64,000 bases of DNA. Source: Thiohalorhabdus sp. Cl-TMA. GTDB taxonomy: Bacteria; Pseudomonadota; Gammaproteobacteria; Thiohalorhabdales; Thiohalorhabdaceae. The stretch is from assembly GCF_041821045.1 (NCBI RefSeq), contig NZ_JBGUAW010000001.1, positions 310,001 to 374,000 of the forward strand, read 5' to 3'. Under the pieces are notes generated by a model. The model ran no database searches. It was not told where the DNA came from and saw only the letters and a list, made by a program, of their open reading frames with translations. The translations under genes and the position numbers were made by a program. Within the stretch, counting starts at the first letter, position 1. Each line of letters starts with the position of its first letter. Below, piece after piece: positions 44,425 through 53,210 of this stretch.

Positions 44425-44805
44425 TCAGCGGGGTACGGGTTGTATGGGCGGCTGCAAGGGGCCAGGGCCGCGGGTGCCGGTGCGCTCCAGCATGCCCTCC
44501 GGCCGGGCCGGCCGGCAGCAGGTTCGGCAGTCCTCCGTGGAGCGCGGCAGCTGATCCGCCCAGAATCCCAGCCGCTCCACCCGCTCCCGGGCGGCCTGGA
44601 CATCCGGGGCCTGCTCCGCCAGGCGGCGGAGGTGCGCCAGGTGGGCGCGGGCGGTATCCGTCCAGTGGCGGCAGGCTTCCTGGTCGGCGCGGTGGCCGCC
44701 GTGCAGCGGGCAGGGATGGCCGCTGGCGGCCGCTAGATCCCGCTGGACCAGGGTGCTGCGCACGGCCTGGATGCTTTGGGTCCAGTGCTGCGGGCTCCAG
44801 GGCAT
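44425..44805 (-). CDS. Hypothetical protein with Cys/His clusters
   Basis: A 126-residue soluble protein of unknown function. The start at 44805 (MPWSPQHWTQS) follows GGAGG at a good distance, while the upstream open frame lacks one. Cys and His residues cluster in HPCPLHGGH, CRHW and DCRTCCRPA, which suggests metal binding. The C-terminus is Pro-rich. It is convergent with the GrlR-like gene, 20 bases apart. Confidence 0.6.
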   Translation of the reverse strand: MPWSPQHWTQSIQAVRSTLVQRDLAAASGHPCPLHGGHRADQEACRHWTDTARAHLAHLRRLAEQAPDVQAARERVERLGFWADQLPRSTEDCRTCCRPARPEGMLERTGTRGPGPLQPPIQPVPR

Positions 44806-45014
44806 GCGGACCTCCAAATGGATTTCGGCGCCCCGGCGGGGTGCGCCGTCCTCCGGGCGGATGAATTCTTCATTTTCCGCCCGGCTCCGGCTTACGCAAT
44901 TAGGGTGTTTCCTGTAGTCGGATGGGTGCCCCCCGGTAATCGGGGGCGGCGCCGAAACGGGAGACGGGTCGGCGTGTCCGGGATCGGTCCGGGGCGGAGG
45001 GGGAAGACCCCGTG

Positions 45015-45040
45015 GGGGACCTCCGGCGGCGGAGGTCCCC
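45015..45040 (-). terminator. Stem-loop after the SRPBCC gene
   Basis: An 11-bp perfect inverted repeat (GGGGACCTCCG / CGGAGGTCCCC) with a GCGG loop lies 37 bases after the SRPBCC stop on the minus strand. It lacks a clear U tract, so it may be a weak terminator or an mRNA-stabilising hairpin. Confidence 0.55.
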
Positions 45041-45077
45041 GGGAGGATTCGCGGGCGGGCCTCGGGCCCGTCCGCCG

Positions 45078-45500
45078 TCAGCGGAAGTGCTTCTGCAGCT
45101 GGCCCAGCAGGGCCTGGTAGATGGGGTTGCAGAACTGGGCCACGCCGCCGCCGCTCCATTCCCAGCTGGAGGTCCAGAGCACGAGGCTCTCGCCGGTGTC
45201 GGTGATGGGCAGGACCTGGACCGTGGCGATGTAGCCCTGGACGTTGTCCTTGGAGACCGCGTCCGGACCGTCGTCGATGCTGTAGCGCAGGGTCCGGGCG
45301 TGGTCATCCAGCCCCACCAGGGTTTCTTGGAAGGTGCCGTTGAGGATGCGCTTGGCACCAATCTGGGTGCCGGGCAGGCCACCCTGGGGCTCGCACTGCT
45401 CGATCACCTCCGGGGCCCAGGACATATCGAGGAAATCCCGCAGGACGTTCCACACCTCGTCGGCTGAGGCTTGTACCACCACTGAATTGTGACAGCTCAT
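45078..45500 (-). CDS. SRPBCC family protein
   Basis: A 140-residue START/Bet v 1-like lipid- or ligand-binding protein. The opening (MSCHNSVVVQASADEVWNVLRDFLDMSWAPEVIEQCE) and the C-terminal helix (NPIYQALLGQLQKHF) are typical of polyketide-cyclase-like SRPBCC proteins. The start at 45500 is the first sensible one after a divergent promoter region shared with the reductase gene. The natural ligand is unknown. Confidence 0.8.
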   Translation of the reverse strand: MSCHNSVVVQASADEVWNVLRDFLDMSWAPEVIEQCEPQGGLPGTQIGAKRILNGTFQETLVGLDDHARTLRYSIDDGPDAVSKDNVQGYIATVQVLPITDTGESLVLWTSSWEWSGGGVAQFCNPIYQALLGQLQKHFR

Positions 45501-45665
45501 AGCAGACTCCTCCCTATTGGCAAGGTTGCCGAAATTTCGCCCGTATCCATCGGGCATTCCCACCATATACGAACCGGTACCGGCACCGGATTTATCCGGG
45601 GGTCGCCGGCCCGGCTTCCTTGCTACGGTGGAAGAAAGCGTCCCCAATTTCCGGGAGGCATCACC

Positions 45666-46331
45666 ATGACGCAAATCGCCGAAATCCTGATGACCGAGTT
45701 CGTCACCCACGACGTCAAGCGCTTCATTGTCAGCAGGCCGGAGGGCCTTCAGTACGAGCCCGGGCAGGGGGTGGCACTGTCCGTCAACGAGCCGGGCTGG
45801 GAGGAAGAGGAACGGCCCTTCACCCCCACCAGCCTGCGGGATGACCGGGTCCTGGAGTTCACCATAAAGCGTTATCCGGGCCACCAGGGGGTCACCGAGA
45901 AGCTCCATTCCCTGCAGCCCGGCGCGCAGCTCCTGATCTCGGAGGCCTTCGGCACCCTCACCTACCAGGGCGGCGGCTGGTTCATCGCCGGAGGCGCGGG
46001 CATCACGCCCATGATGGCCATGCTGCGGACCCTGGCCGCGGAGGGCCGGCTCAACGGCCACGGCCTGATCTTCGCCAACAAGACCCCGGCGGATATCATC
46101 TGCGAGCGGGAGTTCCAGCACTATCTGGGGGACAACTGCATCTACATCTGCGACCGGGCGGCCGGTACCGATTACGCCGAGGGTCACATCACCAAGGACT
46201 TCCTGACCAACCACATCGAGCACTTCGACCAGCACTTCTATACCTGTGGCCCGCCCAAGTTCGATAAGGCGGTGAACGCTGCTCTGGAGGAGCTGGGCGC
46301 CTCGCCGGAGACCCTGGTGTTCGAGCGGTAG
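45666..46331 (+). CDS. Flavodoxin/ferredoxin reductase family protein
   Basis: A 221-residue FAD- and NAD(P)-binding reductase of the ferredoxin-NADP reductase fold. The FAD-binding RPFTPTSLRDD motif, the NAD-binding FIAGGAGITPMMAMLRTL, and the CGPPKF segment near the C-terminus are visible. No iron-sulfur domain is fused. It would pass electrons between NAD(P)H and an unidentified partner, possibly the SRPBCC protein's system, to which it is divergently paired across 165 bases. The start at 45666 follows GGGAGGC. Confidence 0.9.
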   Translation: MTQIAEILMTEFVTHDVKRFIVSRPEGLQYEPGQGVALSVNEPGWEEEERPFTPTSLRDDRVLEFTIKRYPGHQGVTEKLHSLQPGAQLLISEAFGTLTYQGGGWFIAGGAGITPMMAMLRTLAAEGRLNGHGLIFANKTPADIICEREFQHYLGDNCIYICDRAAGTDYAEGHITKDFLTNHIEHFDQHFYTCGPPKFDKAVNAALEELGASPETLVFER

Positions 46332-46385
46332 CCGCGACGGCGGCCCCGGTAAAACGTGCCGTCGCCGGGGCCGCTCCCGCCCCGG

Positions 46386-47051
46386 TTATGGGCTGAAGCG
46401 GAGTCCGCCCAGCAGGTGCACGGCCTTGCGGGGTACCCGCATGGAGCCGCCCGCCCCCTCCACGTCGGCCACGCTCAGCGAGGCCTTGGCCTCCAAGCTG
46501 ATCGCCACCCCGCCCCCGAGCGGAAACAGTTTCTGGATGGCCGCCTGCCCGGTCACCCCGGAGAGCTGCTGCCCTTCCAGGGAGGTCCCCTCCAGAAAAC
46601 CGGGCCGGCTCGGCACGTCCGTCCGGCCGTCGGCGCGGATGGTCGGATGGGCGAGTACCGCACCCACCCCGACCCGCGTGGTGAAGCCCTGCAACCGCCA
46701 GGCGCGATTGAGGAACAGGTGGTTGAAGCCGTGCGTGATGTCCAGGTGGTCGATGGCTGCCGGGGGTGCGCTGGCGAAGACCTTGTCGTGGATCAGCTCG
46801 AATTCCCAGCCGGCCCCGCCCTGGAAGCGTCCCAGGCGCATGGACCAGTAGTACGGGCGGGTCAGGCCCCGGGTCTCCGGTTCCAGGGTGAAGCGGGTGG
46901 TGCGGCCGTCCGCGTGCCGGAAGCGTAGCCGCTCCGAGGTGGCCCAGGCCTCGCCGAGCTGGGCGGTGAAGTGCCATTCCGCGCCACGGGACGGCGGGGC
47001 CGGCACGAGAAGCAGAAGGGCCAGGACGGCGGGTAGCGCTCTACAGGGCAT
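46386..47051 (-). CDS. Probable outer-membrane beta-barrel protein
   Basis: A 221-residue protein with a signal peptide (MPCRALPAVLALLLLVPAPPSRGAEW) and alternating amphipathic beta strands, ending in a C-terminal aromatic LLGGLRFSP, as outer-membrane proteins often do. The family is not recognised. It follows the PAP2 phosphatase gene by 20 bases on the same strand, so the two may act together on envelope lipids, as PAP2 and lipid A-modifying barrels sometimes do; this is inference. Confidence 0.65.
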   Translation of the reverse strand: MPCRALPAVLALLLLVPAPPSRGAEWHFTAQLGEAWATSERLRFRHADGRTTRFTLEPETRGLTRPYYWSMRLGRFQGGAGWEFELIHDKVFASAPPAAIDHLDITHGFNHLFLNRAWRLQGFTTRVGVGAVLAHPTIRADGRTDVPSRPGFLEGTSLEGQQLSGVTGQAAIQKLFPLGGGVAISLEAKASLSVADVEGAGGSMRVPRKAVHLLGGLRFSP

Positions 47052-47071
47052 GCTTGCTCCGGGTGCGGGCC

Positions 47072-47638
47072 TCAGAAGCGTCCGGAAATGCGCAGGCCGG
47101 TCCTGCGCTCCCCCACCACGGGAGCGATCCGCAGACCGTCGGCTCGGGGCTCGGTGAAGAGGTAGGTGAAGCCCACCGCGATGGCCGCTCCGGCAAGGGT
47201 GTCGTGCACGTAATGGGCGCCGGCGTGTACCCGGGAGTAGCCGACGAAGGTCGCCAGCGCGTAGGCCGGCGCGCCGAGGGTCCAACCGTACCGGCGCTGG
47301 ATGAAGGAGGCCCCGGAAAAGGCCGCGGCCGTATGCCCACTGGGAAAGGAGTTGCGGGCTTCCGAATCCGGCCGCTTCTCGTCTATAGCGTATTTCAGGG
47401 TGTGCACCGTGAGCAAGGTGCTTCCCAGGGACCAGTAGAACTGCCGGCGCCCCGGGGCGTCGTGCTTGGCGTGGGTGGTGCCCCAGGCCGTAAAGGTCAG
47501 CCCCCACGCCGTAAGGGGCAGGGCGACCTGGGCGATGTCGCCCGTCCGCTCGATGTCGTTCGCCGTGCCGGTCCCGGGAAGGGCCAGGCCGGCGGCCAGC
47601 GCCAGCGTCGCCGGCAGGGTGGAACGGATCCGCTCGAT
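47072..47638 (-). CDS. PAP2-family phosphatase without a standard start codon
   Basis: A phosphatidic-acid-phosphatase type 2 protein. The three phosphatase motifs are visible: KYAIDEKRP, PSGHT and SRVHAGAHYVHD, with His in the last serving as nucleophile. The only ATG, GTG or TTG in the open frame is a TTG at 47416, which would delete the conserved start of motif 1's helix. The frame is open from a TAG at 47756-47758 and continues as a signal-like stretch (ERIRSTLPATLALAAGLALPGTGTA) that begins best at an ATC at 47638. Either a rare start is used or the sequence carries an error. The upstream limit is therefore approximate. Confidence 0.6.
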   Translation of the reverse strand: MERIRSTLPATLALAAGLALPGTGTANDIERTGDIAQVALPLTAWGLTFTAWGTTHAKHDAPGRRQFYWSLGSTLLTVHTLKYAIDEKRPDSEARNSFPSGHTAAAFSGASFIQRRYGWTLGAPAYALATFVGYSRVHAGAHYVHDTLAGAAIAVGFTYLFTEPRADGLRIAPVVGERRTGLRISGRF

Positions 47639-47732
47639 CCGCGTCCGCGCGGAGCCGGACGGGGTCGTGTACGTATAAGTAAAAGGAATAGTTTGCCCCT
47701 CCCCCGAGGCGGGTCGCGCCGTTTCTCTCTTT

Positions 47733-47759
47733 CTAGGGGTTTTCCCTAATAACCCCTAG
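47733..47759. repeat. 9-bp inverted repeat upstream of the PAP2 gene
   Basis: CTAGGGGTT (47733-47741) and AACCCCTAG (47751-47759) form a perfect 9-bp inverted repeat with a 9-base spacer in the divergent region between the PAP2 and HiPIP genes. It could be an operator or a transcript hairpin. Confidence 0.5.
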
Positions 47760-48069
47760 GGGAGCAGAGCATGAACCGGTTCCCGACCGGGTGCAAGGCG
47801 TTTCCCGGGGGCGAAACGGGAATGTCCGCTTTTCAGTGCTCTAGGGTTCTATTCCGTTTTGGATTGGGTGGCGGCGGAGCGCGGCGTTCGGTCGGAGGGC
47901 GGAGAGGATTTCAGGGCGTGGTTCGGTACGGAGGAAGAACGGGGCGGGATTAGGGGATTCCACGCGGTTGACCCGGAGCCGGAGGAGCGGGGAATGCTGG
48001 GAAGGGGCGGGGCCGCCCCGGTGGCCCGTTGCGCCCCGTACATTCTGAAGGATTGGAGAGGAGGCAAAC
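47760..48069. other. Intergenic region upstream of the HiPIP gene
   Basis: About 310 bases with no supported gene. It presumably contains the HiPIP promoter; the only AT-richer parts are near 47840-47870 and 48035-48060. I see no clear sigma-70 promoter or repeated motif in it apart from the inverted repeat just upstream (47733-47759). Confidence 0.4.
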
Positions 48070-48393
48070 ATGACGGCATCCAAGCTGACGCGGCGCGGTT
48101 TTCTCCGCAACGCAGTGCTGACCACGGCGGTCCTGCCCGTTACCGCCGCCCTGACCAGCCGGCAGGCCTGGGCCCAGGAGAAGGTGCAGCCGTCCGAGCC
48201 GCAGGCGAAGTCGCTCAAATACACCCACGACGCCAGCACCGTGGAGGCGCCCCAGTACTCCGAGGGCCAGAAGTGTAGTAACTGTCAGTTCTATCAGGCT
48301 GGCCCCGATACGGAATGGGGGCCGTGCACCATCTTCGGAGGCCGCGAAGTCGCCGCCGAAGGCTGGTGCACCTCCTACGTGCCCAAGGCTTGA
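48070..48393 (+). CDS. High-potential iron-sulfur protein (HiPIP)
   Basis: A 107-residue precursor with a Tat signal (TRRGFLRN at residues 7-14, cleavage near AWA at 33-35). The mature protein of about 70 residues has Cys69, Cys72, Cys86 and Cys100 in the C-x2-C-x13-C-x13-C spacing of HiPIP and binds one [4Fe-4S] cluster. Soluble periplasmic HiPIPs carry electrons to the photosynthetic reaction centre or to a terminal oxidase. The ATG at 48070 has a GAGAGGAGG site. A terminator follows. This is one of the better organism indicators in the window. Confidence 0.97.
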   Translation: MTASKLTRRGFLRNAVLTTAVLPVTAALTSRQAWAQEKVQPSEPQAKSLKYTHDASTVEAPQYSEGQKCSNCQFYQAGPDTEWGPCTIFGGREVAAEGWCTSYVPKA

Positions 48394-48437
48394 GGTGGCC
48401 GGTCCGGTACCCGGAGCCGGCCGAGGGCTAGCGCGGG

Positions 48438-48464
48438 ACCGACCCCCGGCGGGTCGGTCTTTCT
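48438..48464 (+). terminator. Intrinsic terminator after the HiPIP gene
   Basis: An 8-bp perfect stem (ACCGACCC / GGGTCGGT, 48438-48458) with a CCGGC loop is followed by CTTTCT. It overlaps the end of the convergent azoreductase gene by two bases. Confidence 0.8.
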
Positions 48465-49107
48465 ACGTGCCGGGGCCCGGGAAAGCGCGTCCCAGCCCGG
48501 CCGCGGTCTTCCGGGCGTGCTGCAGGGCGGCGTCGACCGTCTGGCTGTCCCCTTCCGTGGGCTCCATGAGGACGGTATGAACCGTTCGGATGCCCACGAA
48601 GCGCAACAGGTCCGCCAGCCAAGATGCCTGGTAGTCCAGGCCCTCGTAGGGCGAGCCCGGCCCGTAGCGGTCGCCCCGCGCGCAAACCAGATAGGCCGGA
48701 CGGTCCCCCAGCAGGGGCCGGTGCGCCGTCTCCGGGTCGTAGTGGAACAGCAGTCCGGGCTGGGTGATCACGTCCAGATAGTGCTTCAGGGGATAGGGAA
48801 CGCCGAAGCTCCACATGGGCACCGAGAACAGATAGCCGTCCGCCTCCCGGAACTGCCGGGCCAGGGCTTCCACCGGCGCCCAGGCCGCGGCCTGCTCCGC
48901 GGTCATGGCCTCGCCGGCCATCCAGCGGTCCTTGGCCGCCAGCACGGCGCCCTGCATGGGTGGAAGGTCCTGGCGCCACAGGTCCAGGGTATCCACATCG
49001 GCCTCCGGGTTTGCCTCCCTGAAGGCCTCCAGGAAGGCATCCGCGACGGCCAGGGAAAACGAGGATTCGCCCCGGGGCGAGGATTGGATGTGCAGCAGGC
49101 GCGTCAT
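48463..49107 (-). CDS. azoR: FMN-dependent NADH-azoreductase
   Basis: A 214-residue flavodoxin-fold reductase. The N-terminal HIQSSPRGESSFS binds the FMN phosphate and VPMWSFGVPYPLKHYLDVITQPG is the family signature around the flavin. It reduces quinones, azo compounds and related substrates by two-electron transfer from NADH. The ATG at 49107 follows GAGGTCGACC. It is the last gene of a minus-strand group with the PLP-dependent enzyme (11 bases upstream) and probably the dehydrogenase beyond. Confidence 0.9.
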   Translation of the reverse strand: MTRLLHIQSSPRGESSFSLAVADAFLEAFREANPEADVDTLDLWRQDLPPMQGAVLAAKDRWMAGEAMTAEQAAAWAPVEALARQFREADGYLFSVPMWSFGVPYPLKHYLDVITQPGLLFHYDPETAHRPLLGDRPAYLVCARGDRYGPGSPYEGLDYQASWLADLLRFVGIRTVHTVLMEPTEGDSQTVDAALQHARKTAAGLGRAFPGPGT

Positions 49108-49118
49108 GGTCGACCTCC

Positions 49119-50222
49119 TCAGGGCGCGGCCACCCCGGAATGCCGGGGAAGGGTGCGCTCCAGCCTGGCCAGCAGGGCCTCGAAGGCCTCCGGGTCCTGG
49201 CCGGGGGCCAGGCAGATGCGGATGCGCACCCGTCCCGCAACCTCCATGGGGTGGATGCCGAAGGCGGCCAACGCCCGGGCGTCCTCTTCGCCGAGGGGGG
49301 CCGGACCGCCGTCCAGCAGGTAGTAGGGGAATAGCCGGGCTGCCAGGTGCTCGCCGAGCCGGTCGCGCAGGGCCGCGTCCCAGGGGCGCAGGGCCTCGAA
49401 GCGCGCCCCGAGGGTGCCGTCGGCGGCCAGCTCCAGGCTGGCCGTGGCGGCGGCGGCGAAGGCGGCGTTGCGGCTGCCCACCAGGGTGGTGTCCTCGCCG
49501 TAGGGCAGGTAGGCCCCCGGCGTTCGTACCAGCTCGTGCAGGCCAGGCCGGTACAGCAGGAGCCCGGTACCCACCGGCGCCTGACCGAGCTTGTGGAAGT
49601 CCATACCCAGCACGTCCACGTCCAGCCCCGCCAGGGTCTCCCCGCGCACCGCCGGTCCCAGCAGGCCGCCCACCGCCCCGTCCACGAAGACCAGCGTGGG
49701 GGCCGGCCGCTCCCGGAGCAGCCGGACCACCCCTTCCAGGTCGTCGGTTTCGGCGTGAATGGGGTTCACCCAGGTCAGGGCCGCCCAGAGGGGCGCGTCA
49801 TCGGGCAGCCGCGCGAGCGCTTCGGCCACCCCGGCGGCGGTGAGCGGCGCCTGCGCCCGCATCATGCCGCCGTCGAGCCCCGCCACCTCGGCGGCCTTCA
49901 GGGTGGAAGCGTGGGCGTTGCGGGAGACGAGCACGTGGCGGATGCCCATTTTGCGGGCGGTCCAGGCGGCGAACAGCGCGGCCTCGCTGGCACCGCCGCA
50001 GACGTAGCCGAGCGTATCCTCCGGCAGGCCCACGAAGCGCGCGGCGTCGGCCACCAGGCGGCGCTCCAGGTCCCGGTAGGGATTCTCCAGCGGGCCCGGG
50101 GGCCGGCAGTGCATGCCGTAGCTGTTGACGTTGTCTTCCAGGGCCTCGGTGAAGCGCGCCATGACCCGGGGGTCGGGCGGGCTGTCGGGGAAGCCGAACC
50201 GCCGGGAAGGAGGCGCGCTCAT
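49119..50222 (-). CDS. PLP-dependent decarboxylase-like enzyme
   Basis: A 367-residue group II decarboxylase-fold protein. The PLP Lys211 lies in DFHKLGQAPVGTG, an arrangement of histidine/glutamate/aromatic decarboxylases. SYGMHCRPPGPLENPY near the N-terminus and GYVCGGASEAALFAA (phosphate-binding loop) fit the histidine decarboxylase-like branch. The substrate is unknown; family members act on His, Asp, Glu or Ser. It is 11 bases upstream of azoR and about 50 bases downstream of the dehydrogenase on the same strand. Confidence 0.75.
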   Translation of the reverse strand: MSAPPSRRFGFPDSPPDPRVMARFTEALEDNVNSYGMHCRPPGPLENPYRDLERRLVADAARFVGLPEDTLGYVCGGASEAALFAAWTARKMGIRHVLVSRNAHASTLKAAEVAGLDGGMMRAQAPLTAAGVAEALARLPDDAPLWAALTWVNPIHAETDDLEGVVRLLRERPAPTLVFVDGAVGGLLGPAVRGETLAGLDVDVLGMDFHKLGQAPVGTGLLLYRPGLHELVRTPGAYLPYGEDTTLVGSRNAAFAAAATASLELAADGTLGARFEALRPWDAALRDRLGEHLAARLFPYYLLDGGPAPLGEEDARALAAFGIHPMEVAGRVRIRICLAPGQDPEAFEALLARLERTLPRHSGVAAP

Positions 50223-50273
50223 GGCCGGGACGCCCGCCGGTCCCCCGCGGGGCGGCGGGCCGGTTTCTCGGGC

Positions 50274-51140
50274 TTATGCATGGTCCGGGTCGATTACCTT
50301 GTAGAGGGCCGAGTAGTCGGACTGGTCCAGCCCCTCCATCTCCGCCTTCTCCAGGAGGCGGCCGATGGTCTGCATGAGGGTGCCGTCGAGCCCATCCTTA
50401 CGCGCCGCGTCCTCCATGAGGTAGACGTCCTTGAGCAGATGGGCCACCGGGAAGTTGGGATTGTCGAAGTGCCCTTCCAGCATGCGGTTCAGCTTCTTAT
50501 CGAAGGTGGGCGCGTACAGGGCGCTGTCCCGCACCACTTCCATGAACTGCTCCACGTCCAGGCCCTCCCGGCGCACCAGGCCCAGGCTGAGGGCGAAGGA
50601 AGTGGTCAGCCCGGCGATGAGCTGATTCATGGCGAGCTTGAGCGCCGCCGCCTTGCCCACTTCGCCGATGTGGAGGGGCTTGGGGCCGAAGGCGTCGAGC
50701 AGCGGCGCCGCCTCCTCGAACTGGGCCTCCGTGCCGCCGAACATGAGGATCAGGCTGCCGCTCTTGGCCTCGGGGATGGAGCCCAGGACGGTGCACTCCA
50801 TGAAGGTGCCGCCGGCGGCCTCCACCTGCTCCTGAAGCTGCCGGGCCTCGTGCGGGGCAATGGTGGCCATGTTGAGTACCTTGCGCCCCGCGAGCATGGG
50901 CCGGGCCTGGTTGTTGAGTAGCACGCTCTGCATGGCATCGGCGTTGGCGAGCATGGTGACCACCCAGTCGGCGTCCTCCAGGGCCTCGTGCGCATGGTCG
51001 GCCACCACGGCGCCTTCCTCCGCCAGGGCCCTGGTCTTCTCCGGGCTGCGGTTCCAGATGGTGACCCGATGGCCGCCCTCCAGGAGCCGGCGAGCCAGCG
51101 GCTCGCCCATGAGTCCGGTTCCGATCAGCGCGATATGCAT
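50274..51140 (-). CDS. Beta-hydroxyacid dehydrogenase (3-hydroxyisobutyrate dehydrogenase type)
   Basis: A 288-residue NAD(P)-dependent oxidoreductase. The Rossmann motif is HIALIGTGLMGEPLARRL at residues 2-19, and the catalytic Lys lies in KLAMNQLIAG. The family oxidises small hydroxy acids (3-hydroxyisobutyrate, tartronate, glyoxylate-related or succinic semialdehyde reductases). The substrate here is not certain. The start at 51140 was chosen over an upstream frame and has a GAGGATTAGGA site. It heads the minus-strand group ending with azoR. Confidence 0.88.
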   Translation of the reverse strand: MHIALIGTGLMGEPLARRLLEGGHRVTIWNRSPEKTRALAEEGAVVADHAHEALEDADWVVTMLANADAMQSVLLNNQARPMLAGRKVLNMATIAPHEARQLQEQVEAAGGTFMECTVLGSIPEAKSGSLILMFGGTEAQFEEAAPLLDAFGPKPLHIGEVGKAAALKLAMNQLIAGLTTSFALSLGLVRREGLDVEQFMEVVRDSALYAPTFDKKLNRMLEGHFDNPNFPVAHLLKDVYLMEDAARKDGLDGTLMQTIGRLLEKAEMEGLDQSDYSALYKVIDPDHA

Positions 51141-51328
51141 GGGTCCTAATCCTCGTTGGTCGTTCCGGATTCCCGGGCGGCGACGTGTCCGCCCAAGGGG
51201 AAATGATCCCACGAATCCCAGCCCGCCCGCGACAACGCGGAAGCTCGCAGCCGCTCCGCCTTCCGCTTCCGGCGGGGGAATGCAATGCTGACCCCATCCC
51301 CCATTGCTCCGGGTCGTAGAGGTGGAAA

Positions 51329-53137
51329 ATGACCCCCCATGTCCGAGCCAGGAAGGGCGCCATCGGCCTGTGGGTCGCGGTCTTCATCGGCATCCTGGTG
51401 CTGGTGGGCGCCGAGCTGACCACCTCCTATTTCCAGGCGGTGGCGCAGAGCACGCGCCACGCCCGCAACCTTGCCCATCTGCTCAGTGAGCGCCTATCCG
51501 GAACATTGCACGAGGCGGACCTGGTCCTGCGCGGTCTGGAAATGCGCCTGGAGCCCGCGCAGCTCGGCGGCGGCACCCTCCCGGAGGCCCAGAAGACGCG
51601 TCTGCGGGGTCTGCTCCGGCAGCAGGTGGAATTCCTGGCTTTCGCGCATTCCATGACCCTCTACGGTCCGGAAGGAGGGGTACGGCTCCGCGCGGGGGCG
51701 ACGGACGAGGCGCTCCCGCTGGCGGACCCGGCGGGATTCGTGCAGGCCGGGGATACCGGAGCCGGGATGCTGCGCGACGCCAGCCGGGGCATGGAGGTGG
51801 TGCTGGTTCGCCGCATTCGCGCACCCGACGGCCGCGTGGTGGCATTCGCCGATTGCCGGATCCGGCCCGCCTATTTCCGCAGGAAGCTGGCGGAGCTGGG
51901 TCTGGATGGGAGCCAGAGCGTGGCGATCCTGGACGAGGCCCTGCACCTGGTGGCCCGTCGCCCTCCGGCGGCCGAGCAGCGTGGCGCCGCCCTCCGGAGC
52001 GCCCCGCTCGACACCCGTCTTTCCCGGGGCGAGGTGACCGGGCAGCTCCGGGCCACCCTCCCCGTGAATGGCAAGCCCCGGAATTACGCCTTCCGGAAGG
52101 TGGAGGGCTACCCCTTCCTGGTGCTGGTGGGCGCTTCACCCATGGAGCTCCTGGGTCCGTGGGGGCTGAAGATCGCCACCTACCTGGGCGGGACCGCGCT
52201 CCTCGTGACGCTTCTGCTGCTGCTCATGCGCGGCCAGCTGCGCAACCTGCGCCTTGCCCGGGAGGTGCAGACCCGTCTGGTGGCCCTGGAGGCCGCCGAT
52301 GACATGGTCATGATCACCGGACCGGACGGCACCATCGAGTACGTGAATCCCTCCTTCGAGCAGACCACCGGCTACTCCGAACGGGAGGTCCGGGGGCGCT
52401 ATCCCTCCTTCCTGAAGAGTCCGGAGCAGGACGAGGCGGTCTACGAGGAGCTCTGGCGGCGCATCCGGGCCGGGAAGTCCTGGAAGGGGGAGCTGGTGAA
52501 CCGGCGCAAGGACGGTCGGCCGTTCACCGGGGAGCAGACCATCGCTCCGGTCAAGGATGAAGGGGGCGCGATCATCCGCTTCGTGGCAGTAATGCGGGAT
52601 ATCACCGAGCGCAAGCACATGGAGCGCCAGCTGGAGCACCGGGCCACCCACGATCCCCTCACCGGCGCCTACAACCGCCTCAAGTTCCAGGAGCTCCTGG
52701 AGCAGGAACGGGAAAAGGCGGAGCGTTACGGACGCTCCTTTTCGGTGATCCTGTTGGATATCGACCACTTCAAGCGGGTCAACGACGTGCACGGGCACCC
52801 CGTGGGGGACCTGGTGCTGGAGGGGGTCACCGGGGTACTGGAGGAGCGCCTGCGCGCCAGCGACGTGCTCGCCCGCTGGGGCGGGGAGGAGTTCATCGTC
52901 CTTCTGCCCGAGACGGCCCTCCCCAACGCCCGCAAGGTAGCGGAGGATCTGCGCATCTCCCTGGAGGCCGCCTCCATGCCGGAAGCACCGCCGGTTACGG
53001 CGAGCTTCGGTGTGGCCGAGCTGAAAGGTGGGGAGGCGGGGCAGGAGCTGCTGCGCCGCGTGGATTCGGCCCTTTACCGCGCCAAGGAGGCGGGCCGCAA
53101 CCGGGTGCGCGAGGCCCCTGGCCAGAGTCCGTCGTGA
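51329..53137 (+). CDS. Membrane diguanylate cyclase with periplasmic sensor and PAS
   Basis: A 602-residue c-di-GMP synthase. Transmembrane segments at about residues 11-33 and 272-300 enclose a periplasmic Cache-type sensor (TTSYFQAVAQSTRHARNLA...). A PAS domain follows (about 305-425, ending MRDITERKHME), then GGDEF (from about 430). The active site is RWGGEEFIV near residue 517, with RASD five residues earlier as an intact product-inhibition site. The start at 51329 is within a divergent region shared with the dehydrogenase. It is a second, independent c-di-GMP source beside SiaD. Confidence 0.93.
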   Translation: MTPHVRARKGAIGLWVAVFIGILVLVGAELTTSYFQAVAQSTRHARNLAHLLSERLSGTLHEADLVLRGLEMRLEPAQLGGGTLPEAQKTRLRGLLRQQVEFLAFAHSMTLYGPEGGVRLRAGATDEALPLADPAGFVQAGDTGAGMLRDASRGMEVVLVRRIRAPDGRVVAFADCRIRPAYFRRKLAELGLDGSQSVAILDEALHLVARRPPAAEQRGAALRSAPLDTRLSRGEVTGQLRATLPVNGKPRNYAFRKVEGYPFLVLVGASPMELLGPWGLKIATYLGGTALLVTLLLLLMRGQLRNLRLAREVQTRLVALEAADDMVMITGPDGTIEYVNPSFEQTTGYSEREVRGRYPSFLKSPEQDEAVYEELWRRIRAGKSWKGELVNRRKDGRPFTGEQTIAPVKDEGGAIIRFVAVMRDITERKHMERQLEHRATHDPLTGAYNRLKFQELLEQEREKAERYGRSFSVILLDIDHFKRVNDVHGHPVGDLVLEGVTGVLEERLRASDVLARWGGEEFIVLLPETALPNARKVAEDLRISLEAASMPEAPPVTASFGVAELKGGEAGQELLRRVDSALYRAKEAGRNRVREAPGQSPS

Positions 53138-53210
53138 AGGCGGTCGAGCCGGACCTTCATGACTGGTCCCGCCTGCTTTTCCACTACCCTCCAGCGCCTG
53201 GACGCCGTCC

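Noticed and set aside
47072-47416. 114-residue PAP2 protein starting at TTG 47416
   Set aside because: This start would remove the helices before motif 1 and leave a fragment, while the frame continues upstream with protein-like sequence.
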